Assembly (NCBI GenBank): GCA_902462065.1 | Contig: CABQAK010000019.1 | Coordinates: 1-37,858, forward strand | DNA length: 37,858 nt | DNA from: an uncultured Collinsella sp. | GTDB lineage: Bacteria; Actinomycetota; Coriobacteriia; Coriobacteriales; Coriobacteriaceae | Reading direction: 5' to 3' | Part shown: piece after piece, positions 13,964-21,769 of the stretch | How positions within the stretch are numbered: the stretch's first letter is position 1 | How the letters are laid out: each line of letters begins with the position of its first letter | Notes under the pieces: model-generated | What the model was told of the DNA's origin: nothing | Seen by the model: only the letters and a program-made list of their open reading frames with translations | The model's database searches: none | Made by a program: the position numbers and the translations under genes

Positions 13964-14879
13964 CTGCCTCATCCCCCTTCGTGTAGGAGCTGCGGAGCTT
14001 ATAGCGCTCCCAAACCACGGGCACGCACAGGGCCACGGCGACGATCACGGCGGAGAGCAGTTTCATGTCGTTGGCGTCCATGCCCATTTGCAGCACGATG
14101 GCGCGGATAAGGAAGTAGACCACGGAGCCAAAGACGGCGGAGGCAAGACGGACGCTAAACTGCGTGAGGCCGCCGGGCAGCAGACGGCCGAGCACCTCAC
14201 CGATAACAATGGCGGCAAGACCGATAACGATGGCACCGGTGCCCATACCAATGTCGGCATACTTTTGGCTCTGGCAGATGAGCGCGCCCGAAAGGCCGAT
14301 GAGGGCGTTGGAGAGCACGAGGGCGATCATCTTGGTGGAGTTGGTGTTGACGCCCAGAGCGCGGATCATGTACTCGTTGTTGCCAGTGGCGCGCAGCGCC
14401 GAGCCGATCTCGGTGCCAAAGAACCAATACAGGATGGCAACGATAGCCACGGCGAGCAGGATGCCCAAGATGATGGCAACGGTGGACTGCGGCAGACCGG
14501 TCATATTGCTGACGGCCGAGAACACGGTGCCCTTGGCAAGAATGGGCGTATTGGACTTGCCCATGATGCGCAGGTTGATGGACCACAGGCTGATCTGGGT
14601 GAGGATTCCGGCGAGGATCGCGGGAATCTCAAAGACGGTGGTCAAAATGCCCGTGACGGCACCCGCGATGGCGCCGGCGCACATACCGGCCAGCACGGCG
14701 AGCAGCGGGTCGACGTTGTTATTGACGATGAGCACAGCGCAGACGCAGCCGCCGAGGGCAAAGCTGCCGTCGCAGGTCATATCGGGAATGTCGAGCAGGC
14801 GGAACGTGATAAACACGCCAAGCACCATAATGCCCCAGAGGACACCCTGCGAAACGGCGCCCTGCAATGCAATGAGCAT
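13956..14879 (-). CDS. ABC importer permease (BPD_transp_2 family)
   Basis: 307 aa with eight to nine hydrophobic segments, beginning LIALQGAVSQGVLWGIMVLGVFITFRLLDIPDMTCDGSFALGG. The RLLDIPDMTCDGSFALG motif is typical of the permeases paired with ABC_sub_bind proteins (TrpY-like). Other segments include VCAVLIVNNNVDPLLAVLAG, AIAGAVTGILTTVFEIPAILAGILT, VAIILGILLAVAIVAILYWFFG and a C-terminal LLSAVIVAVALCVPVVWERY. AGGAGG lies eight bases before the ATG. It is the middle gene of a binding protein / permease / ATPase operon. A single permease gene implies a homodimeric channel. Confidence 0.88.
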   Translation of the reverse strand: MLIALQGAVSQGVLWGIMVLGVFITFRLLDIPDMTCDGSFALGGCVCAVLIVNNNVDPLLAVLAGMCAGAIAGAVTGILTTVFEIPAILAGILTQISLWSINLRIMGKSNTPILAKGTVFSAVSNMTGLPQSTVAIILGILLAVAIVAILYWFFGTEIGSALRATGNNEYMIRALGVNTNSTKMIALVLSNALIGLSGALICQSQKYADIGMGTGAIVIGLAAIVIGEVLGRLLPGGLTQFSVRLASAVFGSVVYFLIRAIVLQMGMDANDMKLLSAVIVAVALCVPVVWERYKLRSSYTKGDEADA

Positions 14880-14981
14880 GCTTCATACCTCCTAGGATAG
14901 GGTGGACACGTGATTCACCATAATAGCGGTAACAATGCATAGAAGAGCTGCGGACAGACGTTTTGTTTTACCTGAAACAAG

Positions 14982-15015
14982 CAGGGCGGACGCCGGTCTA
15001 CAGCGCCCGCCCCTG
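14982..15015 (-). terminator. Intra-operon hairpin between binding-protein and permease genes
   Basis: GGGCGG (14984-14989) pairs with CCGCCC (15007-15012), with GCAGG/CCTG outer pairs. On the - strand it is followed by TGCTTGTTTC. It is a likely attenuator that makes the binding protein more abundant than the membrane parts. A second hairpin, GCTCTAGACGC/GCGTCCAGAGC at 15057-15097, overlaps the binding-protein stop. Confidence 0.45.
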
Positions 15016-15082
15016 TGGCTCAGATATTGAATAACGCGGCTAAAGCGCGAGCACGGGCTCTAGACGCATGCCGCGTATGGCA

Positions 15083-16063
15083 TTACGCGTCCAGAGCGGA
15101 AAGGTCGATGCCCAGAGCCTCGGCCATCTCGTCGTTCTTGACGACGACCAGGTCCTTGCTCGAGAGGTGCTTGATCGGCATGTCTTCGGGCTTGGCCTCG
15201 CCTTTCAGGATCTTAACGGCCATCTCGCCCGCGGCGTAGCCCAGGTCCTCATAGTTGATGGAGAGGGTGAACAGACCGCCGGCCTTGCACATGCCCTCCT
15301 CGCCAGTCACGAAGGGGAGCTTGTTCTCCTTGCAGACCTGACCGACCTGCGAAGCGCCCGCGGCGATGGTGTTGTCGGTGGGGGAGTAGAGCGCGTCGAC
15401 CTTGCCCACGGCGGACTCGACGACGGACTGGATCTCGTTGGAGCTCGAGACGGTGAAGTCAGTGTACTCGAGGCCCAGCTTGTCGAGCTCCTTCTTGGCG
15501 GCCTTGATCTGGACGTCGGAGTTGGACTCGGCGGTGCAGTAGAGCAGGCCGACCTTCTTTACGTCGGGCAGGACCTTCTGCATCATCTCGAGCTGCTCGG
15601 CGACCGGGGTGAGGTCGGAGGCGCCGGTGACGTTGGTGCCCGGTTTGTCGTTGTCCTGTACCAGGCCGGAGGCGGCGTAGTCGGTGATGGCACAGCCCAC
15701 GATGGGGATATCGGCCGTGGCGCCGGCGGCAGCCTGCGCGGCGGGTGTGGCGATGGCATAAATCAGGTCGACGCCATCGCCCACAAACTTGTCGGCGATG
15801 GACTTACACGTGGACTGGTCGTTCTGGGCGTTCTTCTGGTCGATCTTGACCTTAAGGTCGCTCTCCTTGATGGCCTTGACAAAGCCGTCGTTGGCGGCAT
15901 CGAGTGCGGAGTGCTCGGTGAGCTGCAGAACGCCGATGGTGTAGTCGGAACCGGCGGCAGCAGAGCCGGAACCAGAGTTGCCGCCGCATCCGGCGAGCGG
16001 GGCGAGCGCGAGCAGGCCGGCGGAGACCAGAAGGCTCCTGCGGCTGATGGTGATGTCCTTCAT
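15083..16063 (-). CDS. ABC substrate-binding lipoprotein, ABC_sub_bind (TrpX-like) family
   Basis: 326 aa. N-terminus MKDITISRRSLLVSAGLLALAPLAGCGG is a lipoprotein signal with lipobox LAGC, and the SRRSLL suggests possible Tat export. After a Ser/Gly linker comes the mature fold: YTIGVLQLTEHSALDAANDGFVKAIKESD, IYAIATPAAQAAAGATADIPIVGCAITD, KVGLLYCTAESNSDVQIKAAKKELDKLGLEY, ALYSPTDNTIAAGA and YAAGEMAVKILKGEAKPEDMPI. This is the ABC_sub_bind pattern, whose characterised member TrpX binds tryptophan or tyrosine. The start at 16063 is chosen because the lipobox fits and GGGGGT lies eight bases upstream. The substrate cannot be told from sequence. Confidence 0.88.
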   Translation of the reverse strand: MKDITISRRSLLVSAGLLALAPLAGCGGNSGSGSAAAGSDYTIGVLQLTEHSALDAANDGFVKAIKESDLKVKIDQKNAQNDQSTCKSIADKFVGDGVDLIYAIATPAAQAAAGATADIPIVGCAITDYAASGLVQDNDKPGTNVTGASDLTPVAEQLEMMQKVLPDVKKVGLLYCTAESNSDVQIKAAKKELDKLGLEYTDFTVSSSNEIQSVVESAVGKVDALYSPTDNTIAAGASQVGQVCKENKLPFVTGEEGMCKAGGLFTLSINYEDLGYAAGEMAVKILKGEAKPEDMPIKHLSSKDLVVVKNDEMAEALGIDLSALDA

Positions 16064-16126
16064 ATCATTACCCCCAGTATAAAAATGGCTGGAAACACTG
16101 CACTGGGACAAAGTGCAAGTGGAACT

Positions 16127-16154
16127 ATAGTAGCGCTGATGTCCATTTTTACAA
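16127..16154 (-). promoter_or_regulatory. Promoter of the ABC importer operon
   Basis: On the - strand TTGTAA (16154-16149) and TACTAT (16132-16127) are 16 bases apart. Downstream, in the leader at about 16097-16120, CACTGCACT and AGTGCAAGTG form an imperfect hairpin that could be an operator or leader structure. Confidence 0.5.
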
Positions 16155-16223
16155 CAGTCTGGCGGGTTTTTTAATACAGAATCGGATGGGCGGTACGGGT
16201 AGTCGAATGGGCGGCGGAGGGCC

Positions 16224-17012
16224 TTATGCGGCGGAGGAGGCGTCGTCCTCCTCGTCCAGGGCGGCGAAGAGCTTCTTGCCGTCGAGCAGGCGTGTGCTGA
16301 CGTTTCTCATACGGGCGATCTCGACGGTGCGCAGCGTATCGTCGGTGCCTCGGGCGTCGTAGACCGTTCCCAGCAGATACGAGATGCCATCGCGCTGCCT
16401 GATGGCAAAGGGACGGAGTGTCATCCGTGCTGCTTCGGTTTCGCCACGCGTCGTGACGCTCGAAATATCAAAACTCACCGTGGTTCCGTGGTCGATGGCC
16501 TGCTCGACGAGCTCGCACGTGTCGATGCGCTTGATGGGCGTGCGTGTTGCCTTGGTAGCCTTGCTGCCTGCGCTTGGAGCGGGTTCGGGTGTATCGAGGT
16601 AGCCGCGAACGTCGGCGCTCGCCATGGCAACTAAGTGCTGCGCCATGCTCTTGCGGATAGCGATAGGCGTGGAGCGGTTGCGCATGACCATACCGTGGAG
16701 CCGGATGATCTCTTCATCGGTGAGCGGGCGGGTAAGAAGTTTGTAGCCCACGCCGCGTTTGTACTCAATTTCGTATCCGGCATAGCGAAGCGCGGAGATG
16801 GCGGTGTAGATGCTGCGCCGCGCCGCCGAGATGGGCATGCGGGCGGGGTCGTCGGGATGGGCGAGGCACCGGATCAACTCATCGGAAAGCATGGCCTTGT
16901 CCTCGCCGGTGTTTTCGCTTAATAGTTGCAGGATGCGAACGGCGCGATAGGCTGCCATCGAGGCGGCGCCTCTAGTCGTGGTGTCGTAGGTTTCAACAGC
17001 GGCTTCGGTCAT
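16224..17012 (-). CDS. WYL-domain-type transcriptional regulator
   Basis: 262 aa. The N-terminal part (about 20-100) looks like a winged helix-turn-helix: YRAVRILQLLSENTGEDKAMLSDELI, ARRSIYTAISALRYAGYEIEYKRGVGYKLLTRPLTDEEI. The C-terminal half, about 140-240 (ELVEQAIDHGTTVSFDISS, RPFAIRQRDGISYLLGTVYDARG, VEIARMRNVS), follows the WYL ligand-sensing pattern with the aromatic/Leu core replaced. It ends in an acidic tail (LDEEDDASSAA). It probably senses a nucleotide-like ligand and controls nearby genes. The start is the ATG at 17012 because AAAGGA lies ten bases upstream; an in-frame GTG at 17021 has the ribosome binding site too close. It lies between asnS and the ABC operon. The target is unknown. 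Confidence 0.75.
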   Translation of the reverse strand: MTEAAVETYDTTTRGAASMAAYRAVRILQLLSENTGEDKAMLSDELIRCLAHPDDPARMPISAARRSIYTAISALRYAGYEIEYKRGVGYKLLTRPLTDEEIIRLHGMVMRNRSTPIAIRKSMAQHLVAMASADVRGYLDTPEPAPSAGSKATKATRTPIKRIDTCELVEQAIDHGTTVSFDISSVTTRGETEAARMTLRPFAIRQRDGISYLLGTVYDARGTDDTLRTVEIARMRNVSTRLLDGKKLFAALDEEDDASSAA

Positions 17013-17129
17013 GGTGCCCACGTCCTTTCCGTTTTGGGTGGCGACGGTATGGAGCCTAGGACGTGGGGCTTTCCCAGGGGCGCAGGGCGCTCTGGGCGGT
17101 CGGTAGTCGTCGGCAAACGGCGGGTCGAG

Positions 17130-17192
17130 TTTTCAACAGCCCTGCTCAACTGACCAAAAACTTGCCAAAAGCTTGACGGATGCTGTTGAAAA
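17130..17192. repeat. Inverted repeat TTTTCAACAGC ... GCTGTTGAAAA
   Basis: Perfect 11-base arms at 17130-17140 and 17182-17192 with a 41-base spacer. They lie between the asnS terminator and the WYL gene start, so they could be an operator or a long loop. The gap shows no gene. Confidence 0.5.
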
Positions 17193-17224
17193 AAGCGCCT
17201 CTCGACCGATGTCGAGAAGCGCTT
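17193..17224 (-). terminator. Terminator of asnS
   Basis: AAGCGC-C-TCTCGA pairs with TCGAGA-A-GCGCTT around a six-base loop. The A-run at 17189-17194 gives a U-run on the - strand. Confidence 0.85.
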
Positions 17225-17270
17225 ATGCGATGAGCGTTGGCGTGTGGCGACGCGAGCTAGCGTCCGACGA

Positions 17271-18674
17271 TTAGAAGTCGGCGTTGCCCACGGTGCGCGG
17301 GTGCGGCAGGACGTCGCGGATGTTGCCCACGCCGGTCAGATACATGACCAAGCGCTCGAAGCCCAGACCGTAGCCGGCGTGCTTGCAGGAACCGTAGCGG
17401 CGCAGGTCAAGGTAGTACTTGTACTGCTCGGGATTCATGCCCAGGTCCTTGATGCGGGCCTCGAGCAGATCCAGGCGCTCCTCGCGCTGGGAGCCGCCGA
17501 TAATCTCGCCGATACCGGGAACCAGGCAGTCGGCGGCGGCGACGGTCTTGCCGTCCTCGTTCATGCGCATGTAGAACGCCTTGATCTCGGCCGGGTAGTC
17601 GGTCACGAAGGTCGGGCGCTTAAAGTGCTCCTCCGTCAGGAAGCGCTCGTGCTCGGTCTGCAGGTCGATGCCCCAGCTGACGGGGTAATCAAACTGGTGG
17701 CCGGCAGCGACTGCCTGCTCCAGGATCTCGACGGCTTCGGTGTAGGTAACGCGGGCAAAGTCGGAGTTGGCGACATGGTCCAGGCGCTCGAGCAGACCCT
17801 TGTCCACAAACTTGTTGAGCATATTGAGCTCGTCGGGGCAGGTTGCCATGACGTCCTTAAGGACGTACTTGAGCATGGCCTCGGCGTTATCCATGTAGTC
17901 GTTAAGGTCGGCAAAGGCCATCTCGGGCTCGATCATCCAAAACTCGGCGGCGTGGCGCGTGGTGTTGGAGTTCTCGGCACGGAAGGTGGGACCAAAGGTG
18001 TATACGTCGCCAAAGGCCATGGCAAAGTTCTCGGCATTGAGCTGGCCGGACACGGTGAGGCTTGCATGCTTGCCAAAGAAGTCCTGGCTCCAGTCGACCT
18101 CGCCGGACTCGGTGAGGGGCGGATTTTTGGGGTCGAGCGTGGTCACGCGGAACATCTCGCCGGCGCCCTCGCAGTCACTCGTGGTGATGATGGGGGTGTT
18201 GACGTAGACAAAGCCCTGCTCCTGGAAGAAGCGGTGGATGGCGGCAGCCGCGACAGAGCGGATGCGGAACACGGCGCGGAACAGGTTGGTGCGCGGGCGC
18301 AGGTGCTGCTGGGTGCGCAGGAACTCGACGGTTGCGCGCTTCTTCTGCAGCGGGTAATCCGGGGCGCTCGTGCCCTCGACCTCGATGGAGGTGGCAGAAA
18401 GCTCGAAAGGCTGGGGCGCATCGGGTGTCAGCTTAACGGTGCCGGTGCAAATGAGTGCGGCCGAGACGTTTTGATGGGCGATCTCGTCGTAGTTGTCGAG
18501 TGCCTCGCGGTTCATGACGACCTGCAGGTCGCGGAAGCAGCTGCCGTCGTTGAGCGTAACGAAGCCAAAGTTCTTCATGTCGCGGACGGACTTGACCCAG
18601 CCGGCGACGGTGACGGTCTGGCCGCCGAGCGACTCGGCATCGGCATAGAGCTGCGCGATTTTGGTGCGGTTCAC
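17271..18674 (-). CDS. asnS: Asparaginyl-tRNA synthetase
   Basis: 467 aa, the usual length. It charges tRNA-Asn in the cytosol. The N-terminal OB-fold anticodon-binding domain covers about 1-110 (TVTVAGWVKSVRDMKNFGFVTLNDGS). The class II core follows: motif 1 in the RSVAAAAIHRFFQEQGFVYVNTPII region, motif 2 FRAENSNTTRHAAEFWMIEPEMAF and motif 3 GYGLGFERLVMYLTGVGNIRDVLPHPR. The absence of an insert and the FRAENSNTTRH motif favour Asn over Asp. The start is the GTG at 18674 (VNRTKIAQLYADAE), three to four bases after GGAGGA. The in-frame ATG at 18686 and those further up have no ribosome binding site. Having asnS suggests direct Asn-tRNA charging. Confidence 0.96.
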   Translation of the reverse strand: MNRTKIAQLYADAESLGGQTVTVAGWVKSVRDMKNFGFVTLNDGSCFRDLQVVMNREALDNYDEIAHQNVSAALICTGTVKLTPDAPQPFELSATSIEVEGTSAPDYPLQKKRATVEFLRTQQHLRPRTNLFRAVFRIRSVAAAAIHRFFQEQGFVYVNTPIITTSDCEGAGEMFRVTTLDPKNPPLTESGEVDWSQDFFGKHASLTVSGQLNAENFAMAFGDVYTFGPTFRAENSNTTRHAAEFWMIEPEMAFADLNDYMDNAEAMLKYVLKDVMATCPDELNMLNKFVDKGLLERLDHVANSDFARVTYTEAVEILEQAVAAGHQFDYPVSWGIDLQTEHERFLTEEHFKRPTFVTDYPAEIKAFYMRMNEDGKTVAAADCLVPGIGEIIGGSQREERLDLLEARIKDLGMNPEQYKYYLDLRRYGSCKHAGYGLGFERLVMYLTGVGNIRDVLPHPRTVGNADF

Positions 18675-18786
18675 GTATCCTCCCATAACGGTTGAATGAT
18701 AGTTATCCATACAGTTCGATATTCTAGCAGCTCGGCTCATTTGGGCTATACAGATAAGGCATTGGCGGGATGGTTTTTCAAACGAA

Positions 18787-18818
18787 AAGCGCCCGCGGCC
18801 AAATGGTCGCGGGCGCTT
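18787..18818 (-). terminator. Terminator of the PTS EIIA gene
   Basis: AAGCGCCCGCG pairs with CGCGGGCGCTT around a short CCA-AAT-GG loop. On the - strand it is followed by TTCGTTT. Confidence 0.85.
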
Positions 18819-18855
18819 GACGAGGTGCCTTTTGGCTGTGTGGCGCGGGGCCTAG

Positions 18856-19419
18856 CTACTTGGTCTTGGCAACCAGCAGCGGGTCGCCAAGCTTGACGAG
18901 CGGGTTGCCGCCGATAAGCGTTCCAGACTCGCCGACATGGTCGATGCTCTTAAGACGATCGAGCTCGGAGACGATGACGGTCACGATGTCCTCGTGACCA
19001 GCGGCCTTAATGGCCTCGCGATCGAAGCTGATGAGCGGCTGGCCTGCCTTGACCACATCGCCCATCTCGACAAAGCGGGCAAAACCCTTGCCGTTCATTT
19101 CCACGGTGCCCAGGCCGACATGGATAAACACGCGAAGACCGTCCTCGGTGATCATGCCAATGGAGTGGTTGGTGACAGTGGTGGCGCCGATGCGGCCGTT
19201 GGCGGGCGCATAGATGGTGCCGGTAATGGGCTCGATGCCATAGCCCTGGCCAAGCATGCCCGAGGCGATCGTCTCGTCGGGAACCTCGTCCAGGTTGACG
19301 AGCACGCCGTTGACGGGGGCATAGATGACGCCTTCGCGGGTGGCGAAGCTTGCTGCGGGCGGAACGGACGCCTCGCCGGTCGAGGTGAAGGTGGACTTAA
19401 GCGAATCGAGCAGACCCAT
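18856..19419 (-). CDS. PTS glucose-type EIIA component (Crr-like)
   Basis: 187 aa, soluble. It takes phosphate from HPr and passes it to an EIIB domain. A short, poorly conserved N-terminus (MGLLDSLKSTFTSTGEAS) precedes the IIA-Glc fold: VIYAPVNGVLVNLDEVPDETIASGMLGQGYGIEP, then TNHSIGM (His85) and VFIHVGLGTVEMNGKGF (His100, the phosphorylated His by family comparison), ending VKLGDPLLVA. The start at 19419 is set by GGAGG six bases upstream. Further in-frame ATGs upstream lack one. It stands alone, so it probably serves EIIBC proteins encoded elsewhere, for example the EIICB at 27371, which has no IIA domain. It might also act in inducer exclusion. Confidence 0.92.
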   Translation of the reverse strand: MGLLDSLKSTFTSTGEASVPPAASFATREGVIYAPVNGVLVNLDEVPDETIASGMLGQGYGIEPITGTIYAPANGRIGATTVTNHSIGMITEDGLRVFIHVGLGTVEMNGKGFARFVEMGDVVKAGQPLISFDREAIKAAGHEDIVTVIVSELDRLKSIDHVGESGTLIGGNPLVKLGDPLLVAKTK

Positions 19420-19465
19420 AGTTGCCTCCAACTTAAATAGGCGCATATCGCGCGTTTGGTTTGCC

Positions 19466-19477
19466 GGAAACGTTTCA
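19466..19477. promoter_or_regulatory. Palindrome GGAAACGTTTCA, candidate operator
   Basis: The ten-base core GAAACGTTTC is a perfect palindrome 47 bases upstream of the EIIA start. It resembles the core of catabolite-responsive elements or other LacI-type operators but does not match the full consensus. It lies between the divergent EIIA and hydrolase genes. Confidence 0.35.
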
Positions 19478-19663
19478 TATGTGTTTCGCGGCTTGGTCAA
19501 CGCCCCCTATTCTACGCTGCTCAGCGATACCTCTGAGCTGGGATTATGTGATATATCAGTTGAAGGGAAACTTATTGCCGGAGTGTTTCTGCGCCACGGG
19601 TTCAAGTGGGGTACGCTTGAAGGCGAAAAACAAGGGCGCATAATTTGCGCGAAGGGAGCACAT

Positions 19664-20563
19664 ATGATTGTCGAGAACCATGCGCTGTGGGGCGAGGAGC
19701 CGACCGAGGATTATCCGGCGACCTTTACGTATCTGGGTGCCGAGCCGCTGCCCGATAAACCGAATGGCCGCCGCCCCGCGGTGATCATCTGCGGCGGAGG
19801 CGGGTTTACGCATATCGCTCCGCACGAGCAGGACCCGGTGGCGTTTGCATTTTTGGACCGCGGCTACCAGGCCTTTGTGCTCAACTATGTCACGAGTTCT
19901 ACGGGTGACGTGAGCTTTCCGCACCCCCAGGCAGATCTTGCCAAGATGGTCGCCACGGTGCGCGCGAATGCCGACGAGTGGCATGTCGACCCCAAGTGTG
20001 TGTGCGTCGTGGGCTTTTCTGCTGGCGGCATGATTTGCGCCTCGCTGGCAACACAGTGGAAGACTGGCCCCTTCGCGGCACTTGCCGGGGCGCGTCCGGA
20101 CGACATTCGTCCCGATGCCGTGGTGCTGGGTTATCCATTGCTCGACTTTGCCTATGTGCGTGACATGCAGACGCGCGATCCGCGCATTGACTTGCGTGTG
20201 CCCAAGACGGGCGGCAAGACGGGGCGCGATCTGCTCAACGACTACCTGTCGATGGTGACGGGCGGCGAGGCAACTGACGAGCATCTGGCCGACATCTGCC
20301 CCACCACGCATGTTTCGCGTCAGATGCCACCGACCTTTGTGTGGGGCGTGTCCGACGACAAGACGGCACCGATCGCGCAGGTCTACCCGTTTGCGCAGCG
20401 CATGGCCGAGGAGGGCGTTGCATGCGAGATGCACGTCTTCGACCAGGGTGGTCACGGCCTTTCGCTCGGCAACGCCAACACCGCGGTCGACAACGAGGAC
20501 AAGCAGGTGGCGGTCCGCCCCTGGATTCGCCTAGCCTTCCGCTTCCTGGAGCGCCATCTGTAA
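19664..20563 (+). CDS. Alpha/beta hydrolase, esterase/acetyl-xylan-esterase-like (BD-FAE type)
   Basis: 299 aa, cytosolic. It begins MIVENHALWGEEPTEDYPATFTYLGAE. The oxyanion-hole block is PAVIICGGGGFTHIAPHEQDP, where family members have HGGG or PGGG. The nucleophile elbow GFSAGG (Ser about residue 120) is in VVGFSAGGMICASLA. The Asp is in VWGVSDDKTAPI and the His in DQGGHGLSLGN, completing the triad. Family members cut carboxylic esters, often acetyl groups on sugars. The natural substrate is unknown. The ATG at 19664 has AGGGAG five bases upstream. In-frame codons back to 19325 cross the divergent EIIA gene and are not used. It is followed by a strong hairpin at 20593. Confidence 0.82.
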   Translation: MIVENHALWGEEPTEDYPATFTYLGAEPLPDKPNGRRPAVIICGGGGFTHIAPHEQDPVAFAFLDRGYQAFVLNYVTSSTGDVSFPHPQADLAKMVATVRANADEWHVDPKCVCVVGFSAGGMICASLATQWKTGPFAALAGARPDDIRPDAVVLGYPLLDFAYVRDMQTRDPRIDLRVPKTGGKTGRDLLNDYLSMVTGGEATDEHLADICPTTHVSRQMPPTFVWGVSDDKTAPIAQVYPFAQRMAEEGVACEMHVFDQGGHGLSLGNANTAVDNEDKQVAVRPWIRLAFRFLERHL

Positions 20564-20592
20564 GAGGACGGGCACCCCAGCCCTTCAATAAC

Positions 20593-20655
20593 TTGCGGTG
20601 AAATAGTTCCGATCTGGGGCATCAACCAGCCCATCCAGGAACTATTCCACCGCAA
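20593..20655. repeat. Palindromic element with TTGCGGTGAAATA end (copy 1)
   Basis: An 18-base arm (20593-20610, TTGCGGTGAAATAGTTCC) is repeated in inverse at 20638-20655 with one mismatch around a 27-base loop, followed by CTTTGTTTTT. It can terminate the hydrolase gene. Its outer 13 bases recur at 33707-33719, so it belongs to a repeat family rather than being an ordinary terminator only. Confidence 0.7.
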
Positions 20656-20677
20656 CTTTGTTTTTGATGTCCCGTCC

Positions 20678-20849
20678 GGAAACTGCATCCCAGTCTCGCC
20701 CTTCAAGGTGGGACACGGTTTCCCATAGGGCCTCGATTTGGAAACCACATCCCGTTTCGAGCTCAAATTCTGGGTCGCAGTTTCCCCGAGGGGCCCCGTT
20801 GGGAAACTGCGACCCGTTTCGAGCGGGAATAACGGGACACGCTTTCCGC
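20678..20849. repeat. Repeat cluster A: alternating inverted GGAAAC...CCCGTTTCGAG units
   Basis: Six related units alternate in direction. Forward units are at 20678-20698, 20740-20761 (GGAAACCACATCCCGTTTCG, then AG) and 20801-20823. Reverse units are at 20708-20725, 20772-20787 and 20834-20849. Neighbouring units can pair: 20772-20786 and 20801-20815 are a perfect 15-base inverted repeat (GGGTCGCAGTTTCCC). No coding potential is seen. The same unit recurs at 24411-24520. Spacing is irregular, so this is not a CRISPR. Confidence 0.75.
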
Positions 20850-20863
20850 AAGGGCATCGTTTC

Positions 20864-21514
20864 CTACCAGACGGTGAACTGGGCGTTTTCTGTGTTCCAA
20901 TGGACATCACGAACGTAGTCGCGCACGCCCGTCGCATCTCGTGCTTCGAACAACTCAAGAATATGAGCATGTTCGCTGTTGGCTTTATTGAGCAGTTTGC
21001 ACGCCGTCTCCTGGTCGACAGTCTCGTAATCGCGCTTGATAAAGCAGCGCTCGAGCTGCGAGATCATATCGCGCAGACGGTCGTTGCCGCAGCGGTTGAA
21101 GTACGTTAGATGAAAGTCTCGCTGAATGTCGTCGTACTTTCGGATGAGACCGCCTTGAATCGCGAGGTCCATGGAGCCGACGAGAAATTTAAGCTGCGTA
21201 ATGTCATCGTCGGTTAGGTTCGGACAGGCGAGATATGCGGCCTGCCCGTCGAGCGGCCCCATAATCTCAAAGACTTCAACGGCGTTTTGCTGATCGAACC
21301 CACGGACGCGGAATCCGCGGCGGGGGAGATTGTCCAGATAACCGTCGCTTGCGAGCTGGATGAGCGCTTCGCGGACCGGCGTGCGCGACACGCCCATGGC
21401 GTCGCAGATCGCTTGCTCGCTCAGCCGGTCGCCGGCCGAAAGCTCGCCGGCGTCAATACGGCTCGAAATGTAGTCGTATACGTGGTCTTTCAGGGGCCTT
21501 CTGAGCGTTTCCAT
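20864..21514 (-). CDS. GntR-family regulator, FadR/FCD subfamily
   Basis: 216 aa. The winged helix-turn-helix (1-75) is METLRRPLKDHVYDYISSRIDAGELSAGDRLSEQAICDAMGVSRTPVREALIQLASDGYL, matching the GntR signature closely. The FCD domain (about 80-210) follows, with the helical pattern VFEIMGPLDGQAAYLAC, DDIQRDFHLTYFNRCGNDRL and SEHAHILELFEARDATG, including the Asp/His residues that bind metal or ligand. Family members sense small carboxylates or amino acids. It is divergent from the DDAH gene. The palindrome at 21661-21678 between them is a likely operator, so it probably controls methylarginine/arginine use. Confidence 0.9.
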   Translation of the reverse strand: METLRRPLKDHVYDYISSRIDAGELSAGDRLSEQAICDAMGVSRTPVREALIQLASDGYLDNLPRRGFRVRGFDQQNAVEVFEIMGPLDGQAAYLACPNLTDDDITQLKFLVGSMDLAIQGGLIRKYDDIQRDFHLTYFNRCGNDRLRDMISQLERCFIKRDYETVDQETACKLLNKANSEHAHILELFEARDATGVRDYVRDVHWNTENAQFTVW

Positions 21515-21660
21515 GAGCCTATGTTCCTTAACGGTATATTTCTAAAAGCAAATACGTTTCACTTGAATAGCTCAGTTGAATTATAGAACGACCAGCTAAA
21601 TCATGCTACTTTGCGCCGATACGTAAGAATACGCTTACCGAAGAATACCTACCGTTCAGG

Positions 21661-21678
21661 ATTGTATACAATATACAA
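21661..21678. promoter_or_regulatory. Candidate GntR operator TTGTATACAATATACAA
   Basis: TTGTATA-CAA-TATACAA (21662-21678) is a perfect inverted repeat, and ATTGTATACAAT (21661-21672) is itself a 12-base palindrome. FCD-type GntR proteins commonly bind TTGTATACAA-like sites. It lies about 90 bases before the DDAH start and about 150 before gntR. Confidence 0.65.
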
Positions 21679-21769
21679 AACAGGAAAACCGCCCTAAGAT
21701 AAAGCCATCGAAAGGAAGGCGGGCGCGAAGAAGTCCCGCTCTCTGCTAAGAGATCCAAGGAGGATCATC

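Noticed and set aside
13725..14900. 391-codon + strand open frame across the ABC permease and ATPase
   Set aside because: His/Asp/Gly-rich mirror of membrane-protein codons, antisense to two clear genes.
16064..16223. T-box or amino-acid riboswitch before the ABC importer operon
   Set aside because: The leader is short and shows only one small hairpin. No T-box sequence or specifier loop is seen.
20678..20849. CRISPR array
   Set aside because: Units alternate in direction, spacing is irregular, spacers are absent and no cas genes are in the window.
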